A stretch of 64,000 nucleotides of DNA from Amycolatopsis viridis. GTDB taxonomy: Bacteria > Actinomycetota > Actinomycetes > Mycobacteriales > Pseudonocardiaceae. The stretch spans positions 3,844,001 to 3,908,000 of the forward strand of contig NZ_JAANOU010000001.1 in the NCBI RefSeq assembly GCF_011758765.1, given 5' to 3'. The number at the start of each line of letters is the position of its first letter. Within the stretch, counting starts at the first letter, position 1. Below, piece after piece: positions 16,512 to 25,116 of this stretch. The translations under genes were made by a program, and so were the position numbers. A model generated the notes under the pieces. The model made no database searches and was not told the origin of the DNA. It saw only the letters and a list, made by a program, of their open reading frames with translations.

Positions 16512-17558
16512 TCAGCCCTGGCCGGCGGCGTCCACGAACTCCGTGGTGTAGGTCCTGGACAGGTCGATGGAGTCCTTGCGCGGCTTGACGTTGGTCGAGA
16601 ACGAGGCGAGCACCTCGAGCGCGTTGCGCGCGCCGGACGGGTCCATCTTGCCGTCGGCGTTGAACATCCCGATGCTGTCCTTGACCGACTTGACGTAGAG
16701 CGCCGGGTCACCGCCGCCGTAGGACGGCGGCATCTTCGCCGCGATCTCCTCGGGCGTGTGCTGGCTGATCCACTTCAGCGTGGCGACGAAGGCGTTCGCG
16801 AGCTTCTGCACCACGTCGTGGTTCTGCTTCACGAACTCGCAGCTCAGGTACAGCGACGTGGCGGGGTAGAGCCCGCCGAGCGCGGCCTTGGTGCCCTCGA
16901 CGGTGCGCAGGTCGTAGAGCACCTTGGCCTTGCCGGTGCTGGTCAGCGACGCGATCGTCGGGTCGGTGGTCATCCCGGCGTCGATGCCGCCGTTGTCCAG
17001 GCTCGCGATGAACGTCTGCCCGGCACCGACCTTGACCGGCGTGTACCCGTCGGCCCCGACGCCGGCCTTGGCGGCCAGCGCCTTGGTCAGGAAGTCGGTC
17101 GACGAACCCAGCGAGGTGACGCCGAGCTTCTTGCCCGCGAAGTCCGCGGCGCTGGTGATCTTGTCCGCGTTCGCGGTGCTCACCACCTCGGCCTCGCCGG
17201 GGATGTTGGCCATCTGCACCACGCTCTGGATGCACTGGCCCTTGGCCTGCAGGTCGATGGTGTGGTCGTAGAACCCGACCACGCCCTGCACCTGCCCGGC
17301 GACCAGGGCGGTCTCCGCGTTGGCCCCGGACTGCTCGTCCTGCAGCTCCACGTCCAGGCCCTGGGCGGTGAAGTTGCCGAGCTGCTGGGTGAGCGTCGCG
17401 GGCAGGTAAATGATCTTGTTCAGGCCGCCGACCATGATGGTGACGTGCGGCTTGCCGTTCGCGCCCGTGGTGGCGACCCGCGAGTCCTGACAGGCGGCCG
17501 TGCCGGCGACGGCGAGGGTGAGCGCGGCGGCGAGGCCGGCGATGCGGCGAATCTTCAT
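16512..17558 (-). CDS. ABC importer substrate-binding lipoprotein (NMT1/SsuA/TauA-like)
   Basis: The 348-residue protein has a lipoprotein signal with lipobox VAGTAAC and a periplasmic-binding fold of the NMT1/THI5 type (LNKIIYLPATLTQQLG near the start, then VGFYDHTIDLQAKG). Such proteins feed nitrate, sulfonate, taurine, pyrimidine or aromatic acid importers; the ligand is not readable from sequence. It is the last gene of the ATPase-permease-binding protein operon (gap of 14 bases to the permease) and is closed by a hairpin terminator. Confidence 0.9.
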   Translation of the reverse strand: MKIRRIAGLAAALTLAVAGTAACQDSRVATTGANGKPHVTIMVGGLNKIIYLPATLTQQLGNFTAQGLDVELQDEQSGANAETALVAGQVQGVVGFYDHTIDLQAKGQCIQSVVQMANIPGEAEVVSTANADKITSAADFAGKKLGVTSLGSSTDFLTKALAAKAGVGADGYTPVKVGAGQTFIASLDNGGIDAGMTTDPTIASLTSTGKAKVLYDLRTVEGTKAALGGLYPATSLYLSCEFVKQNHDVVQKLANAFVATLKWISQHTPEEIAAKMPPSYGGGDPALYVKSVKDSIGMFNADGKMDPSGARNALEVLASFSTNVKPRKDSIDLSRTYTTEFVDAAGQG

Positions 17559-17572
17559 TGATCCGGTTCCTT

Positions 17573-18451
17573 TCACAGAGCGGCGGTGCTGCCGGCGGAC
17601 ACGGACGGCCGCCAGCGCAGCAGCCGGTTCTCCAGGTGCCCGATGCCCCATTCGGCGAGGAGGGCGACGACGGTGATGATGATCATCGCGGCGTAGATGC
17701 CGGCGGAGTCGAACGTGCCCTGCGCGTTGGCGATCAGGAAACCGATGCCGGCCTTGGACCCGGCGTACTCGCCGACCACGGCGCCGATCAGGGCGAACCC
17801 GAACGCGGTGTGCAGCGAGGACAAGATCCACGACGTCGCGCTCGGCAGCACGATCGACCGCAGCACCTGCAACCGCCCGGCACCGAGGATCCGCGCGTTG
17901 TCGATCAGGTTGCGGTCCACCTCGCGGGCGCCGGTGAAGGCGTTGAAGAACACCGCGAAGAACACCAGCACGACGACGGTGGCAACCTTCGAGGCCAGGC
18001 CCAGCCCGAACCAGATCACGAACAGCGAGGCGAGCACGATCCGCGGCACCGCGTTGGCCGCCTTGATGAACGGGGCCAGCACGTCGGCGAGGTACTGGCT
18101 GCGGCCGAGGATCACGCCGAGCACGACACCGGCGACCGCGCCGAGCGCGAACCCGAACACCGCCTCCTCCACGGTGACCCACAGCTGGTACCAGATGGAC
18201 CCGAAGTCGGTGCCGCGGGTGAACCAGCCGGCCAGCCGCTCCCAGATCCGGGAGGGCTTGGAGTAGAAGAACGGGTCGATCCACAGCGTCGCGGCCAGCT
18301 CCCAGCTGCCCAGCCACGCGATCACGATCGCCAGGCGCAGCAGCCAGGTGTTGCGGCGGCGGCGGAACACGGCCCGCCGCTGCCGGGCCAGGATCATCTC
18401 CTCGGTCTCCGGCTGCACGTGCACCGGCACGGCGGCGGTGTCAAGCGACAT
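17573..18451 (-). CDS. ABC importer permease (SsuC/TauC-like)
   Basis: The 292-residue protein has about six transmembrane helices and the permease EAA-like loop (FTGAREVDRNLIDNARILGA) that contacts the ATPase. The family, binding-protein-dependent inner-membrane components, serves nitrate/sulfonate/taurine type importers. Its start overlaps the end of the ATPase gene by 11 bases, indicating translational coupling. Confidence 0.92.
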   Translation of the reverse strand: MSLDTAAVPVHVQPETEEMILARQRRAVFRRRRNTWLLRLAIVIAWLGSWELAATLWIDPFFYSKPSRIWERLAGWFTRGTDFGSIWYQLWVTVEEAVFGFALGAVAGVVLGVILGRSQYLADVLAPFIKAANAVPRIVLASLFVIWFGLGLASKVATVVVLVFFAVFFNAFTGAREVDRNLIDNARILGAGRLQVLRSIVLPSATSWILSSLHTAFGFALIGAVVGEYAGSKAGIGFLIANAQGTFDSAGIYAAMIIITVVALLAEWGIGHLENRLLRWRPSVSAGSTAAL

Positions 18452-19244
18452 CGGCGTTCCCTCCCCGGGCCTTGGCGACCTCGACGCGCAGCGACTCCCA
18501 CACCTCGCGGTAGATCCGCAGGAAGTCCTCGGTGATGCGCAGCTCCTCGACCTTGCGCGGGCGCGGCAGATCCACCGTGAACACGTCCTTCACGGTGGCC
18601 GGGCTCGTGGTCAGCACCACGACCCGGTCGGCGAGCGCGATGGCCTCCTCGAGGTCGTGGGTCACGAAGACGACGGCCGCCCCGCTGCCCGACCACAGCC
18701 GCAGCAGCTCGTCCTGCATGAGCGCGCGGGTCTGCACGTCCAGCGCGGAGAACGGCTCGTCCATCAGCAGGATCCGCGGCCGGGTGACCAGCGTCTGCGC
18801 GAGCGCCACGCGCTTGCGCATGCCGCCGGAGAGCTGGTGCGGGTAGTACTTCTCGAACCCGGCGAGCCCGACCCGCCGGACCCAGTCGGCGGCCTGCTCG
18901 CGCGCCTCCGCCTTGCCCGCGCCGCGGAACCGCGGGCCCGAGGCGACGTTGTCCAGGACCGAGCGCCACGGCATCACGGCGTCGGTCTGGAACATGTAGC
19001 CGACGCCGTCCGGAATGGACCGCACGGGCTCGCCGTCGACGCGGACCTCGCCGGCGGAAGCCGGCTGCAGGCCGGAGACCAGGGACAGCGTGGTGGACTT
19101 GCCGCATCCGGTGGGCCCGACGACGGCGACGAACTCGCCCGCCTCGACGCTCAGCGTCAGATCGCGGACGGCGGTGTGCACCGAGCCGCTCCCGCTCGGG
19201 AAGCGTTTGGTGGCACCGGCCAGCTCGATCAGTGGTGGGGACAT
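18441..19244 (-). CDS. ABC importer ATP-binding protein (SsuB/TauB-like)
   Basis: The 267-residue ATPase has Walker A GPTGCGKST, Q-loop QTDAVMPW, signature LSGGMRKR, Walker B ILLMDEP and H-loop VTHD. It is the first gene of the importer operon, which is divergent from the sensor kinase gene with about 150 bases between. A likely operator array lies in that gap. Confidence 0.93.
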   Translation of the reverse strand: MSPPLIELAGATKRFPSGSGSVHTAVRDLTLSVEAGEFVAVVGPTGCGKSTTLSLVSGLQPASAGEVRVDGEPVRSIPDGVGYMFQTDAVMPWRSVLDNVASGPRFRGAGKAEAREQAADWVRRVGLAGFEKYYPHQLSGGMRKRVALAQTLVTRPRILLMDEPFSALDVQTRALMQDELLRLWSGSGAAVVFVTHDLEEAIALADRVVVLTTSPATVKDVFTVDLPRPRKVEELRITEDFLRIYREVWESLRVEVAKARGGNADVA

Positions 19245-19324
19245 CGGGTGACTCCTTCGTCACTCGGCAGGGGAACCGTGTGACGCACGTTAAGAAGCGG
19301 GGACGCCGCTGGTGAAGCTTGTTC

Positions 19325-19369
19325 GCGTTCTGCGTCCGCAGTGCGCGTTCTTCGCGTTTTGCGCGTTTA
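19325..19369. promoter_or_regulatory. Phased GCGTT-Y repeats between importer operon and two-component system
   Basis: Four copies of GCGTTC/GCGTTT start at 19325, 19345, 19354 and 19363, i.e. spaced 20, 9 and 9 bases, in the divergent gap between the ATPase gene and the kinase gene. This AT-rich tract stands out from its GC-rich surroundings. It is a good candidate for the binding site of the adjacent response regulator. The function is inferred from repetition and position only. Confidence 0.5.
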
Positions 19370-19392
19370 GCTCACCCGCTTGACCAGCGCGT

Positions 19393-21012
19393 ATGGTGCT
19401 CCGCATGGACAACGGCGTCTTCGCGCGGCTGCGGTTCTCCCGGCAGATCCTGATCTTGCAGATCGCGGTGGTCGCGCTGGTGCTCGTCGTCGGCATGGCC
19501 CTGGTGAGCTGGTTGCTGTGGAGCACGCTGCGTGACCAGTACGGTGAGCGCGCCCTCGGCATCGCCCACACGGTGTCGGTCGATCCGGTGGTGGTCGCCG
19601 GCGCCGCGGCTCGCCGTCCGGGTGGCGAGCTCGAGGAGCGGGTGCGTGCGGTCACCGCCCGGACCGGTGCGCTGTTCGTCGTCATCACCGACGACCAGGG
19701 CATCCGGCTGGCCCATCCCGACCCGGCCCAGATCGGGGAGCGGGTGAGCACCGACCCGTCGGAGGCGCTGGCCGGCAACGACGTGGTCAGCGAGGTCCAG
19801 GAGGGCACGCTGGGCGTTTCGGTGCGGAGCAAGACGCCGATCCGGGCGCCCGAGGGCCGGGTGGTCGGCGAGGTCAGCGTGGGCTACCGGATCGGCGCGG
19901 CCACCGGTGATCTGATCCGGCTGGTGCTGCTCAGCGCCGCCTTCGCAGCCGGCGCGCTGGCCCTGGGCGCGGGTGCTTCGGCACTGCTGACCCGGCGGCT
20001 GCACCGGCTGACGCACGGCCTGGAACCGCGCGAGCTGACGGAACTGCTGTACGAACGGGAAGCCGTGCTGCACGGGATCGGCGAGGGCATGCTCGCGGTC
20101 GACGCGAAGGGGCGGGTGTCGGCGCGCAACGCGGAAGCCGAGCGCCTGCTGGGGCGGCCGTTGCCGGTCGGCGCCGAGCTGTCCGCATTGGACCTCTCAC
20201 CGCGGTTGCGCCGTGCGGTGGCGCAGACCGAATCGGTGGACAACCTGCTCGCCGTCGCGGGCGACCGGGTCCTGGTGGTCAACTCGCGTGCGGTGCACCG
20301 CGACGACCGCGACCTCGGCACCGTGCTCACCCTGCGGGACCGGACCGACCTGGACGCCCTGACCAGGGAGCTGGACGCGGTGCGGTCGTTGTCCGACGGG
20401 CTGCGCGCGCAGCGGCACGAGTTCCGCAACCGCTTGCACACCCTGTCCGGGCTGCTCCAGCTGGGCCACAACGGCGAAGCCATCGAATACCTGCAGACGC
20501 TGACCGAGACGGCGATCGCGCCCGGCGGCCTGGGCGACGCGGTGACCGACCCCTACCTGCGTGCCCTGGTGTCGGCGAAAATCGCGCAGGCGCGGGAGAA
20601 GGACGTGGAGCTGCGGCTGTCCGACGATTCCTGGGTGCGCGGCACCGTCACCGACCCGAGCGTGGCCAACACCGTAGTCGGCAACCTGCTCGACAACGCG
20701 GTGCACGCCGCCCGCATCGGCCCGCGCCGGCCGGCGACCGTGGAAATCGCCCTGCTGCAACAGGGTGCCGATCTGCACGTGTCCGTCGTGGACAGTGGGG
20801 CCGGGGTCGCCGCGACGATCCGGGACACCGTCTTCGACGAGGGCGTCTCGACGAAGCTGACCCCGGGGCACGGGCTCGGCCTGGCGCTGGCCCGCCAGGC
20901 CGCGCGGGCCCGCGGGGGCGACGTCTGGCTCGCCGACCCCGGCGGCGAGCACCGCGGCGCGCTGTTCGTCGCCGCCCTGCCCGGACTGCTCTCGGAGGAG
21001 GAACACCCGTGA
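19393..21012 (+). CDS. Sensor histidine kinase, CitA/DcuS family
   Basis: The 539-residue kinase has an N-terminal transmembrane helix, an extracytoplasmic sensor domain of the single-Cache type (about 40-170), a second helix (about 175-200), a PAS domain (about 210-320) and a SpoOB-type dimerisation region with phospho-acceptor H342 (RAQRHEFRNRLH). An HATPase follows (NLLDNAVHAA, DSGAGV, GHGLGLAL). CitA/DcuS kinases sense di- or tricarboxylates directly. The start may be the ATG at 19393 or the ATG four codons later. It overlaps the regulator gene by four bases. Confidence 0.92.
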   Translation: MVLRMDNGVFARLRFSRQILILQIAVVALVLVVGMALVSWLLWSTLRDQYGERALGIAHTVSVDPVVVAGAAARRPGGELEERVRAVTARTGALFVVITDDQGIRLAHPDPAQIGERVSTDPSEALAGNDVVSEVQEGTLGVSVRSKTPIRAPEGRVVGEVSVGYRIGAATGDLIRLVLLSAAFAAGALALGAGASALLTRRLHRLTHGLEPRELTELLYEREAVLHGIGEGMLAVDAKGRVSARNAEAERLLGRPLPVGAELSALDLSPRLRRAVAQTESVDNLLAVAGDRVLVVNSRAVHRDDRDLGTVLTLRDRTDLDALTRELDAVRSLSDGLRAQRHEFRNRLHTLSGLLQLGHNGEAIEYLQTLTETAIAPGGLGDAVTDPYLRALVSAKIAQAREKDVELRLSDDSWVRGTVTDPSVANTVVGNLLDNAVHAARIGPRRPATVEIALLQQGADLHVSVVDSGAGVAATIRDTVFDEGVSTKLTPGHGLGLALARQAARARGGDVWLADPGGEHRGALFVAALPGLLSEEEHP

Positions 21013-21683
21013 TCCGCACGCTCATCGTCGACGACGACTTCCGGGTCGCCGCCGTGCACGCCGGTTTCGTGGCGGAAGTGCCCGGGTTCGCCGTCGCCGG
21101 CACCGCGCACACCGCCGCCGAGGCCAGGGCGCGGGTGCGGGAGCTCGCCCCCGACCTGGTGCTGCTCGACGTGTACCTGCCCGACGAGCCGGGCCTGAAC
21201 CTGCTCGGCGAGCTGCACACGGACACCATCATCCTGTCCGCGGCCACCGACACCCGCACCATCAGCGCGGCGATCCGCGCCGGTGCGCTGAACTACCTGA
21301 TCAAACCGTTCGCCACCGGGCAGTTCACCGAACGGCTGACCAGCTACGCGCACTACCGGCGGCTCGTGACCGGGGACCGCAACCTGGGCCAGGAAGATGT
21401 CGACAAAGCGTTCCGCCTGCTGCACGAACGGGACCGCGCGGCCGCGCCCAAAGGTCAGTCCAGCGCGACCGCGCGTCTGGTGGCCGGGCAGCTGCGCACC
21501 GCGGGCCGCGCGCTGTCGGCCGCCGAGGTGGCCGCGGAGCTGGGCGTCGCGCGGGCCACCGCGCAGCGGTACCTGACCGCGCTGGCCCAGGCGGGCTCGG
21601 TCGAGATGCGCCTGCGGTATGGCGCGACCGGCCGCCCCGAGCACGAGTACCGGTGGCGCCCGGGGCCCGGCGCGCCGCACTGA
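21009..21683 (+). CDS. Response regulator, CitB/DcuR family
   Basis: The 224-residue regulator has a receiver domain with phospho-acceptor D54 (VLLDVYLPD), acidic pocket DDD at 8-10 and K in LIKPF. The C-terminal helix-turn-helix (AAEVAAELGVARATAQRYL) is of the CitB/DcuR type. It is co-translated with the kinase. The divergent ABC importer is its most likely target because the two share one regulatory gap. Confidence 0.92.
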   Translation: MIRTLIVDDDFRVAAVHAGFVAEVPGFAVAGTAHTAAEARARVRELAPDLVLLDVYLPDEPGLNLLGELHTDTIILSAATDTRTISAAIRAGALNYLIKPFATGQFTERLTSYAHYRRLVTGDRNLGQEDVDKAFRLLHERDRAAAPKGQSSATARLVAGQLRTAGRALSAAEVAAELGVARATAQRYLTALAQAGSVEMRLRYGATGRPEHEYRWRPGPGAPH

Positions 21684-21700
21684 CCGGGCCCCGGCGCGGC

Positions 21701-22093
21701 TCACACCGCGCGGCTGGACCGGGGACCGTCCAGTCCCCAGGAGATGATCCGGGCCGGGGTGATGCGGATGACCTCTCGGGAGAAGTACGGCAGCGGCGGC
21801 TCCTGGTCGGTCAGCGCCACCGCGGTGCCGCGGACCTCGACGCCCCGCGGCACCCAGGGGTCGACCGTGGCCAGGTCGTCCACCACGAACGACACCGTGC
21901 TGCCCCGCTGGACGTTGCGGAACTTCTTCGACGCGCCCAGTGCGTGCCCGCCGATGACGATCGTGCCGCCGTCGACGAAGAAGTTGGTGGGGTTGTTCTG
22001 CACCTGCCCATCCGGGGCGACGGTGGCGAGCCGGCCGAGGGGCTGCGCGGTCAGGTAATCCAGTTCTGCTTGGGTGAACACGGGCGCGATCAT
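21701..22093 (-). CDS. PPOX-class F420-dependent oxidoreductase family protein
   Basis: The 130-residue split-barrel protein has family motifs LGRLATVAPDGQVQNNPTNF and SKKFRNVQRGSTVSFVVDD. It belongs to the flavin/deazaflavin oxidoreductase group that binds F420 or FMN; the substrate is unknown. The ATG at 22093 (start of MIAPVFTQAELDYL) is preferred over one seven codons upstream. It lies downstream of the TetR gene in the same direction with a 33-base gap, so the two may be co-transcribed. Confidence 0.82.
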   Translation of the reverse strand: MIAPVFTQAELDYLTAQPLGRLATVAPDGQVQNNPTNFFVDGGTIVIGGHALGASKKFRNVQRGSTVSFVVDDLATVDPWVPRGVEVRGTAVALTDQEPPLPYFSREVIRITPARIISWGLDGPRSSRAV

Positions 22094-22126
22094 GCCGCTT
22101 GACGTGGACGTCAAGGCAAGCGCGGT

Positions 22127-22738
22127 TCACCGGTCCCGGATCGCGGCGAGCACGGTGCCGAGCAGCCGGTCGAACTCCTCCCGCGATCCGAAGCCCGCCT
22201 GGAGCGGGGTGAGCGCGGTCATCACCGGATACGCGGCGGCGTCGATCGGGGGCGCCGCACCGCCGCCGCTGAGCACCGCCAGCAGATAGCCGTTGAGGAA
22301 CGCGAACAGCGTCAGCGGGGCGTCCGCAACCACCTGGTCGGGCAGGTCCGCCGCGCGCATCGCGGCGACCAGCCGTTCCAGCGCGGCCAGCGCCACCGGC
22401 GAGGTCTGCGGGCGGGTGGCCAGCAGCGGGAACACGCGCGGGTGCCGGTAGGCGATCTCCCGATAGGCGTGGGCCGTGTGACGGGCGATCTCCAGCCAGC
22501 CCAGGTCCGCCTCCGCCACCGGAGGCATCTCGGCGAGGACCGCTTCGGACATCGCGTCCAGCAGCGCCGCCTTGCCCGGGATGTGGTGGTAGATCGACAT
22601 CGGATCCACCCCGAGTTCCGACGCGAGCCGCCGCACGCCGAACCGCTCCAGTCCGTCGCGGTCGGCCAGTGCGACGGCGGCGGCGGCGATGCGCTGGCGA
22701 TCCAGCCCGGCCGCCCTGCCCTGGGTCCGTCCGGCCAC
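22127..22738 (-). CDS. TetR/AcrR family transcriptional regulator
   Basis: The 203-residue protein has an N-terminal HTH (RRLASELGVDPMSIYHHIPGKAALLDAM) and a TetR C-terminal domain of about 130 residues. The GTG at 22738 is chosen because AGGGGAG precedes it by five bases. Two operator-like palindromes lie in the gap to the divergent hydrolase gene, so it probably represses itself and the hydrolase/P5CR-like operon. The inducer is unknown. Confidence 0.9.
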   Translation of the reverse strand: MAGRTQGRAAGLDRQRIAAAAVALADRDGLERFGVRRLASELGVDPMSIYHHIPGKAALLDAMSEAVLAEMPPVAEADLGWLEIARHTAHAYREIAYRHPRVFPLLATRPQTSPVALAALERLVAAMRAADLPDQVVADAPLTLFAFLNGYLLAVLSGGGAAPPIDAAAYPVMTALTPLQAGFGSREEFDRLLGTVLAAIRDR

Positions 22739-22756
22739 ACGCGCTCCCCTGCTTGT

Positions 22757-22808
22757 CAAACCTACGTCGTAGAAAGTAGCGTATGGGCAAACCTACACCG
22801 TAGGTTTG
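22757..22808. promoter_or_regulatory. Twin TetR operators between regulator and hydrolase genes
   Basis: CAAACCTAC-ACC-GTAGGTTTG at 22788-22808 is a perfect nine-base inverted repeat with a three-base centre. A weaker copy, CAAACCTAC-GTC-GTAGaaagt, lies at 22757-22777 in the same orientation, 31 bases away. Both sit between the divergent starts, where a TetR dimer would block both promoters. Confidence 0.8.
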
Positions 22809-22823
22809 ACGGAAGGGGAAGCA

Positions 22824-23771
22824 ATGTCTCTACGGGAACAGGCACTGGGCACGCAGCCGGACTGGCTGGCGATGACCGAGGAAGAGCTGATCGCCTACCG
22901 CGACGCGGAGAACCAGCGGCGAGCGTCACCCGCCATGCGGGCCATCACGGGCACGCCGCATCCGGACGCCGACATCCAGTGGCAGGAGATCGCCCTGCCC
23001 GGCCGCAACCTCCCGGTGCGGGTCCTCCGGCCGGCCAGGACGGCTCCGGGAACCGCCCTGCCGCTCGTGCTCCACGTCCACGGCGGCGGATTCGTGGGCA
23101 CTGCGGTGCAATGCGACTGGATCACCAGCCACGTGGCCGTCGATCTGCCCGCCGTGGTCGTCTCCGTCGAGCACCGCCTCCTCGCCCCGGACACGCCGCT
23201 GCGGGCCGCCGCCGACGACGGCTGGGACGCCCTCGAACACGTGGTGCGGAAGGCCGCGGAGTGGGGGGTCGACCCGGCGCGGGTGGCGGTGTTCGGGGAG
23301 AGCTGCGGCGGGCTGATCGGCGCCCTGACCACGCTCCAGGCCCGGGAGGCCGGGCTGCCGCTGCGGGCGCAGGTGCTGGTCAACCCCGTGACCGAGGTGA
23401 CCGACACGATGCTGGCGCACGCCTCCATCGCCGAACACGCCGACAGCCCGACCCTGACCGTCCCGCAGCTGCAGCTGATCCAGCGGCTCGGGGTGCCGCC
23501 GGGCACGGACGCGCGCACCCTGTCCCCGCTGTACGCGGACGACCTGGGCGGGCTGCCCCCGGCGCTGGTGCTGGTGCCGACACAGGACCCGCTGGCCGAC
23601 CACGCCCGGCGCTACGCCGAGCGCCTGGACGCAGCCGGGACACCGGTGCGGCTCGCCGAGTTCCCCGGGGCCACGCACGGTTTCCTGAGCATGCCCGAGG
23701 TGGTCCCCGACGCCGGGCGCGCGCGGGCGGAGATCACCGCCTTCCTCCACGACGCCCTCGGCCAGGACTGA
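22824..23771 (+). CDS. Alpha/beta hydrolase of the hormone-sensitive-lipase family
   Basis: The 315-residue esterase has the oxyanion motif HVHGGGF, nucleophile motif GESCGG, catalytic Asp in TQDPLAD and His in ATHGFL, the HSL (family IV) set. No signal peptide is present, so it acts in the cytosol on small esters. The ATG at 22824 is preceded by GGAAGGGGAAGC. Its TGA overlaps the ATG of the P5CR-like gene (TGATG), implying coupling, and the operon is probably controlled by the divergent TetR protein. Confidence 0.9.
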   Translation: MSLREQALGTQPDWLAMTEEELIAYRDAENQRRASPAMRAITGTPHPDADIQWQEIALPGRNLPVRVLRPARTAPGTALPLVLHVHGGGFVGTAVQCDWITSHVAVDLPAVVVSVEHRLLAPDTPLRAAADDGWDALEHVVRKAAEWGVDPARVAVFGESCGGLIGALTTLQAREAGLPLRAQVLVNPVTEVTDTMLAHASIAEHADSPTLTVPQLQLIQRLGVPPGTDARTLSPLYADDLGGLPPALVLVPTQDPLADHARRYAERLDAAGTPVRLAEFPGATHGFLSMPEVVPDAGRARAEITAFLHDALGQD

Positions 23772-24565
23772 TGGAGCCCGGCGTGCCCGACCAGAAGCAG
23801 GCCACCTACGGGTTCCTGGGAACCGGCGAGATCACGGCCGCGATCGTGACCGGCCTGTGCAGCGGGCTCGCCGACCCGCCACGGATCGTCCTGTCGCCGC
23901 GGGGCCGGGCGGCGAGCCGCGCGCTCGCCGCCCGGTTCCCCACCGTCGACGTGGCCGCCGGCAACCAGGAGGTGCTCGACCGAGCCCCCACCGTCGTGCT
24001 CGCGGTGCGCCCACCGGTGACGCGCGAGGTCCTTTCCGGACTGTCGTTCCGGCCGGACCACGTCCTGGTCAGCGCCGTCGCCGGGGTACAACTGGACCGG
24101 TTGCGCGAGTGGGCCGCCCCGGCCGGCGGCCTCGTGCGGGCCATCCCGCTGCCGCAGGCGGCGAGTGCCCGGAGCCGCACGGTGGTGTTCCCGGACCACC
24201 CCGCCGCTCGCGCGCTGTTCGACCGGGTCGGCGGTGTCCTCGTGCCCGGCGAGGAGAAGGCGTTCGACGCGTTCAGCGCCGTGACGGCCACCTTCGCCGC
24301 CCACCTGGACTACCTGGCCACCATCGCCGGCTGGCTGGCCGCCCAGGGCGTGGACCGCCGGACGGCCACCGGCTACACCACGCACATCTTCGGCCGCCTG
24401 GGTGAATCGCTGTCGCAGCACAGCGACTCGCTCGACACGCTGATACGCAGCCACGCCACCCCGGGCGGCAACAACGAGCAGTTCCGGGCCGACCTCCGCC
24501 GCGACGGCGTCCCCGCGGCTGTGCGCCGCGCCCTGGACCACATCCTGGACCGGCTGCGCGGATAG
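23771..24565 (+). CDS. Pyrroline-5-carboxylate reductase-like oxidoreductase
   Basis: The 264-residue protein has an N-terminal Rossmann motif (YGFLGTGEITAAIVTG) and a helical dimerisation domain with SHATPGGNNEQF, resembling the ATPGGTT region of ProC. True ProC enzymes reduce pyrroline-5-carboxylate to proline. The pairing with an esterase and the altered substrate loop suggest a different imine or ketone substrate, which is inference. It begins within the stop codon of the hydrolase gene. Confidence 0.82.
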   Translation: MEPGVPDQKQATYGFLGTGEITAAIVTGLCSGLADPPRIVLSPRGRAASRALAARFPTVDVAAGNQEVLDRAPTVVLAVRPPVTREVLSGLSFRPDHVLVSAVAGVQLDRLREWAAPAGGLVRAIPLPQAASARSRTVVFPDHPAARALFDRVGGVLVPGEEKAFDAFSAVTATFAAHLDYLATIAGWLAAQGVDRRTATGYTTHIFGRLGESLSQHSDSLDTLIRSHATPGGNNEQFRADLRRDGVPAAVRRALDHILDRLRG

Positions 24566-24667
24566 TCGCCGACGGTCGCACCGCCGCCGTCCCGCCGGAC
24601 CGCACCGGCCTCCTGCGGACCGTCGGAGCGCGGGGCTGATCCGGGCCTGCCGCGGCACGAGAACCGG

Positions 24668-25066
24668 TCAGCCGGGCCCCTCGCACAGGGCGCGGACGGT
24701 GTCCAGCTCGCCGCGCACCACCGCCCGCTGTGCGGCGATCGCCTCGTCCGGCGCGTCGGGCGGGAAGAACATCGTGAACTGGTACTCGGCGCCGTCGCCC
24801 TGCGGCAGCACCCGGGTGAACACGCCCTGGCTGTGGTCGTGGGCGGCGAGCAGGTCGACGACGCCGTGCTCGCGCGAGGCGCGGACGGTGATCCGCGCCT
24901 CGTTCTCGCCGTTGACGATCACCCAGTCGTCGCCGTCGCGCCGGACGGACCGGCCCACACCCGGTGCCCACCGGGGCAGCTGACGCGGGTCGGAGACGAG
25001 ATCGAACACGGTGCCGGGCGAGGCGGCAATGGAGATCGTTTCGGACAGGACCTTATTCGTACGCAT
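24668..25066 (-). CDS. SRPBCC family protein (polyketide cyclase/START-like)
   Basis: The 132-residue protein shows the SRPBCC N-terminal pattern (SETISIAASPGTVFDLVSDP followed by PRWAPGVG) and a predicted long C-terminal helix. The fold binds hydrophobic ligands in a deep cavity; the ligand is unknown. It is divergent from the MarR-type gene and a palindrome covers its start codon, so it is probably the MarR target. Confidence 0.82.
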   Translation of the reverse strand: MRTNKVLSETISIAASPGTVFDLVSDPRQLPRWAPGVGRSVRRDGDDWVIVNGENEARITVRASREHGVVDLLAAHDHSQGVFTRVLPQGDGAEYQFTMFFPPDAPDEAIAAQRAVVRGELDTVRALCEGPG

Positions 25067-25073
25067 CTGCGTA
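25060..25073. promoter_or_regulatory. Palindromic operator for the MarR-type regulator
   Basis: TACGCA-TC-TGCGTA is a perfect six-base inverted repeat over the start codon of the SRPBCC gene. An overlapping second repeat (GCGTA-TCG-TACGC, 25069-25081) extends toward the MarR-type gene. Location in the divergent gap supports autoregulation. Confidence 0.6.
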
Positions 25074-25116
25074 TCGTACGCTCATGCTTATCGTCTTGTC
25101 ACTCTACGATCGTCGT

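Noticed and set aside
23771-24565. Firm assignment as proC
   Set aside because: Motifs are ProC-like but the gene is coupled to an esterase and has altered loop residues, so the symbol is not given.
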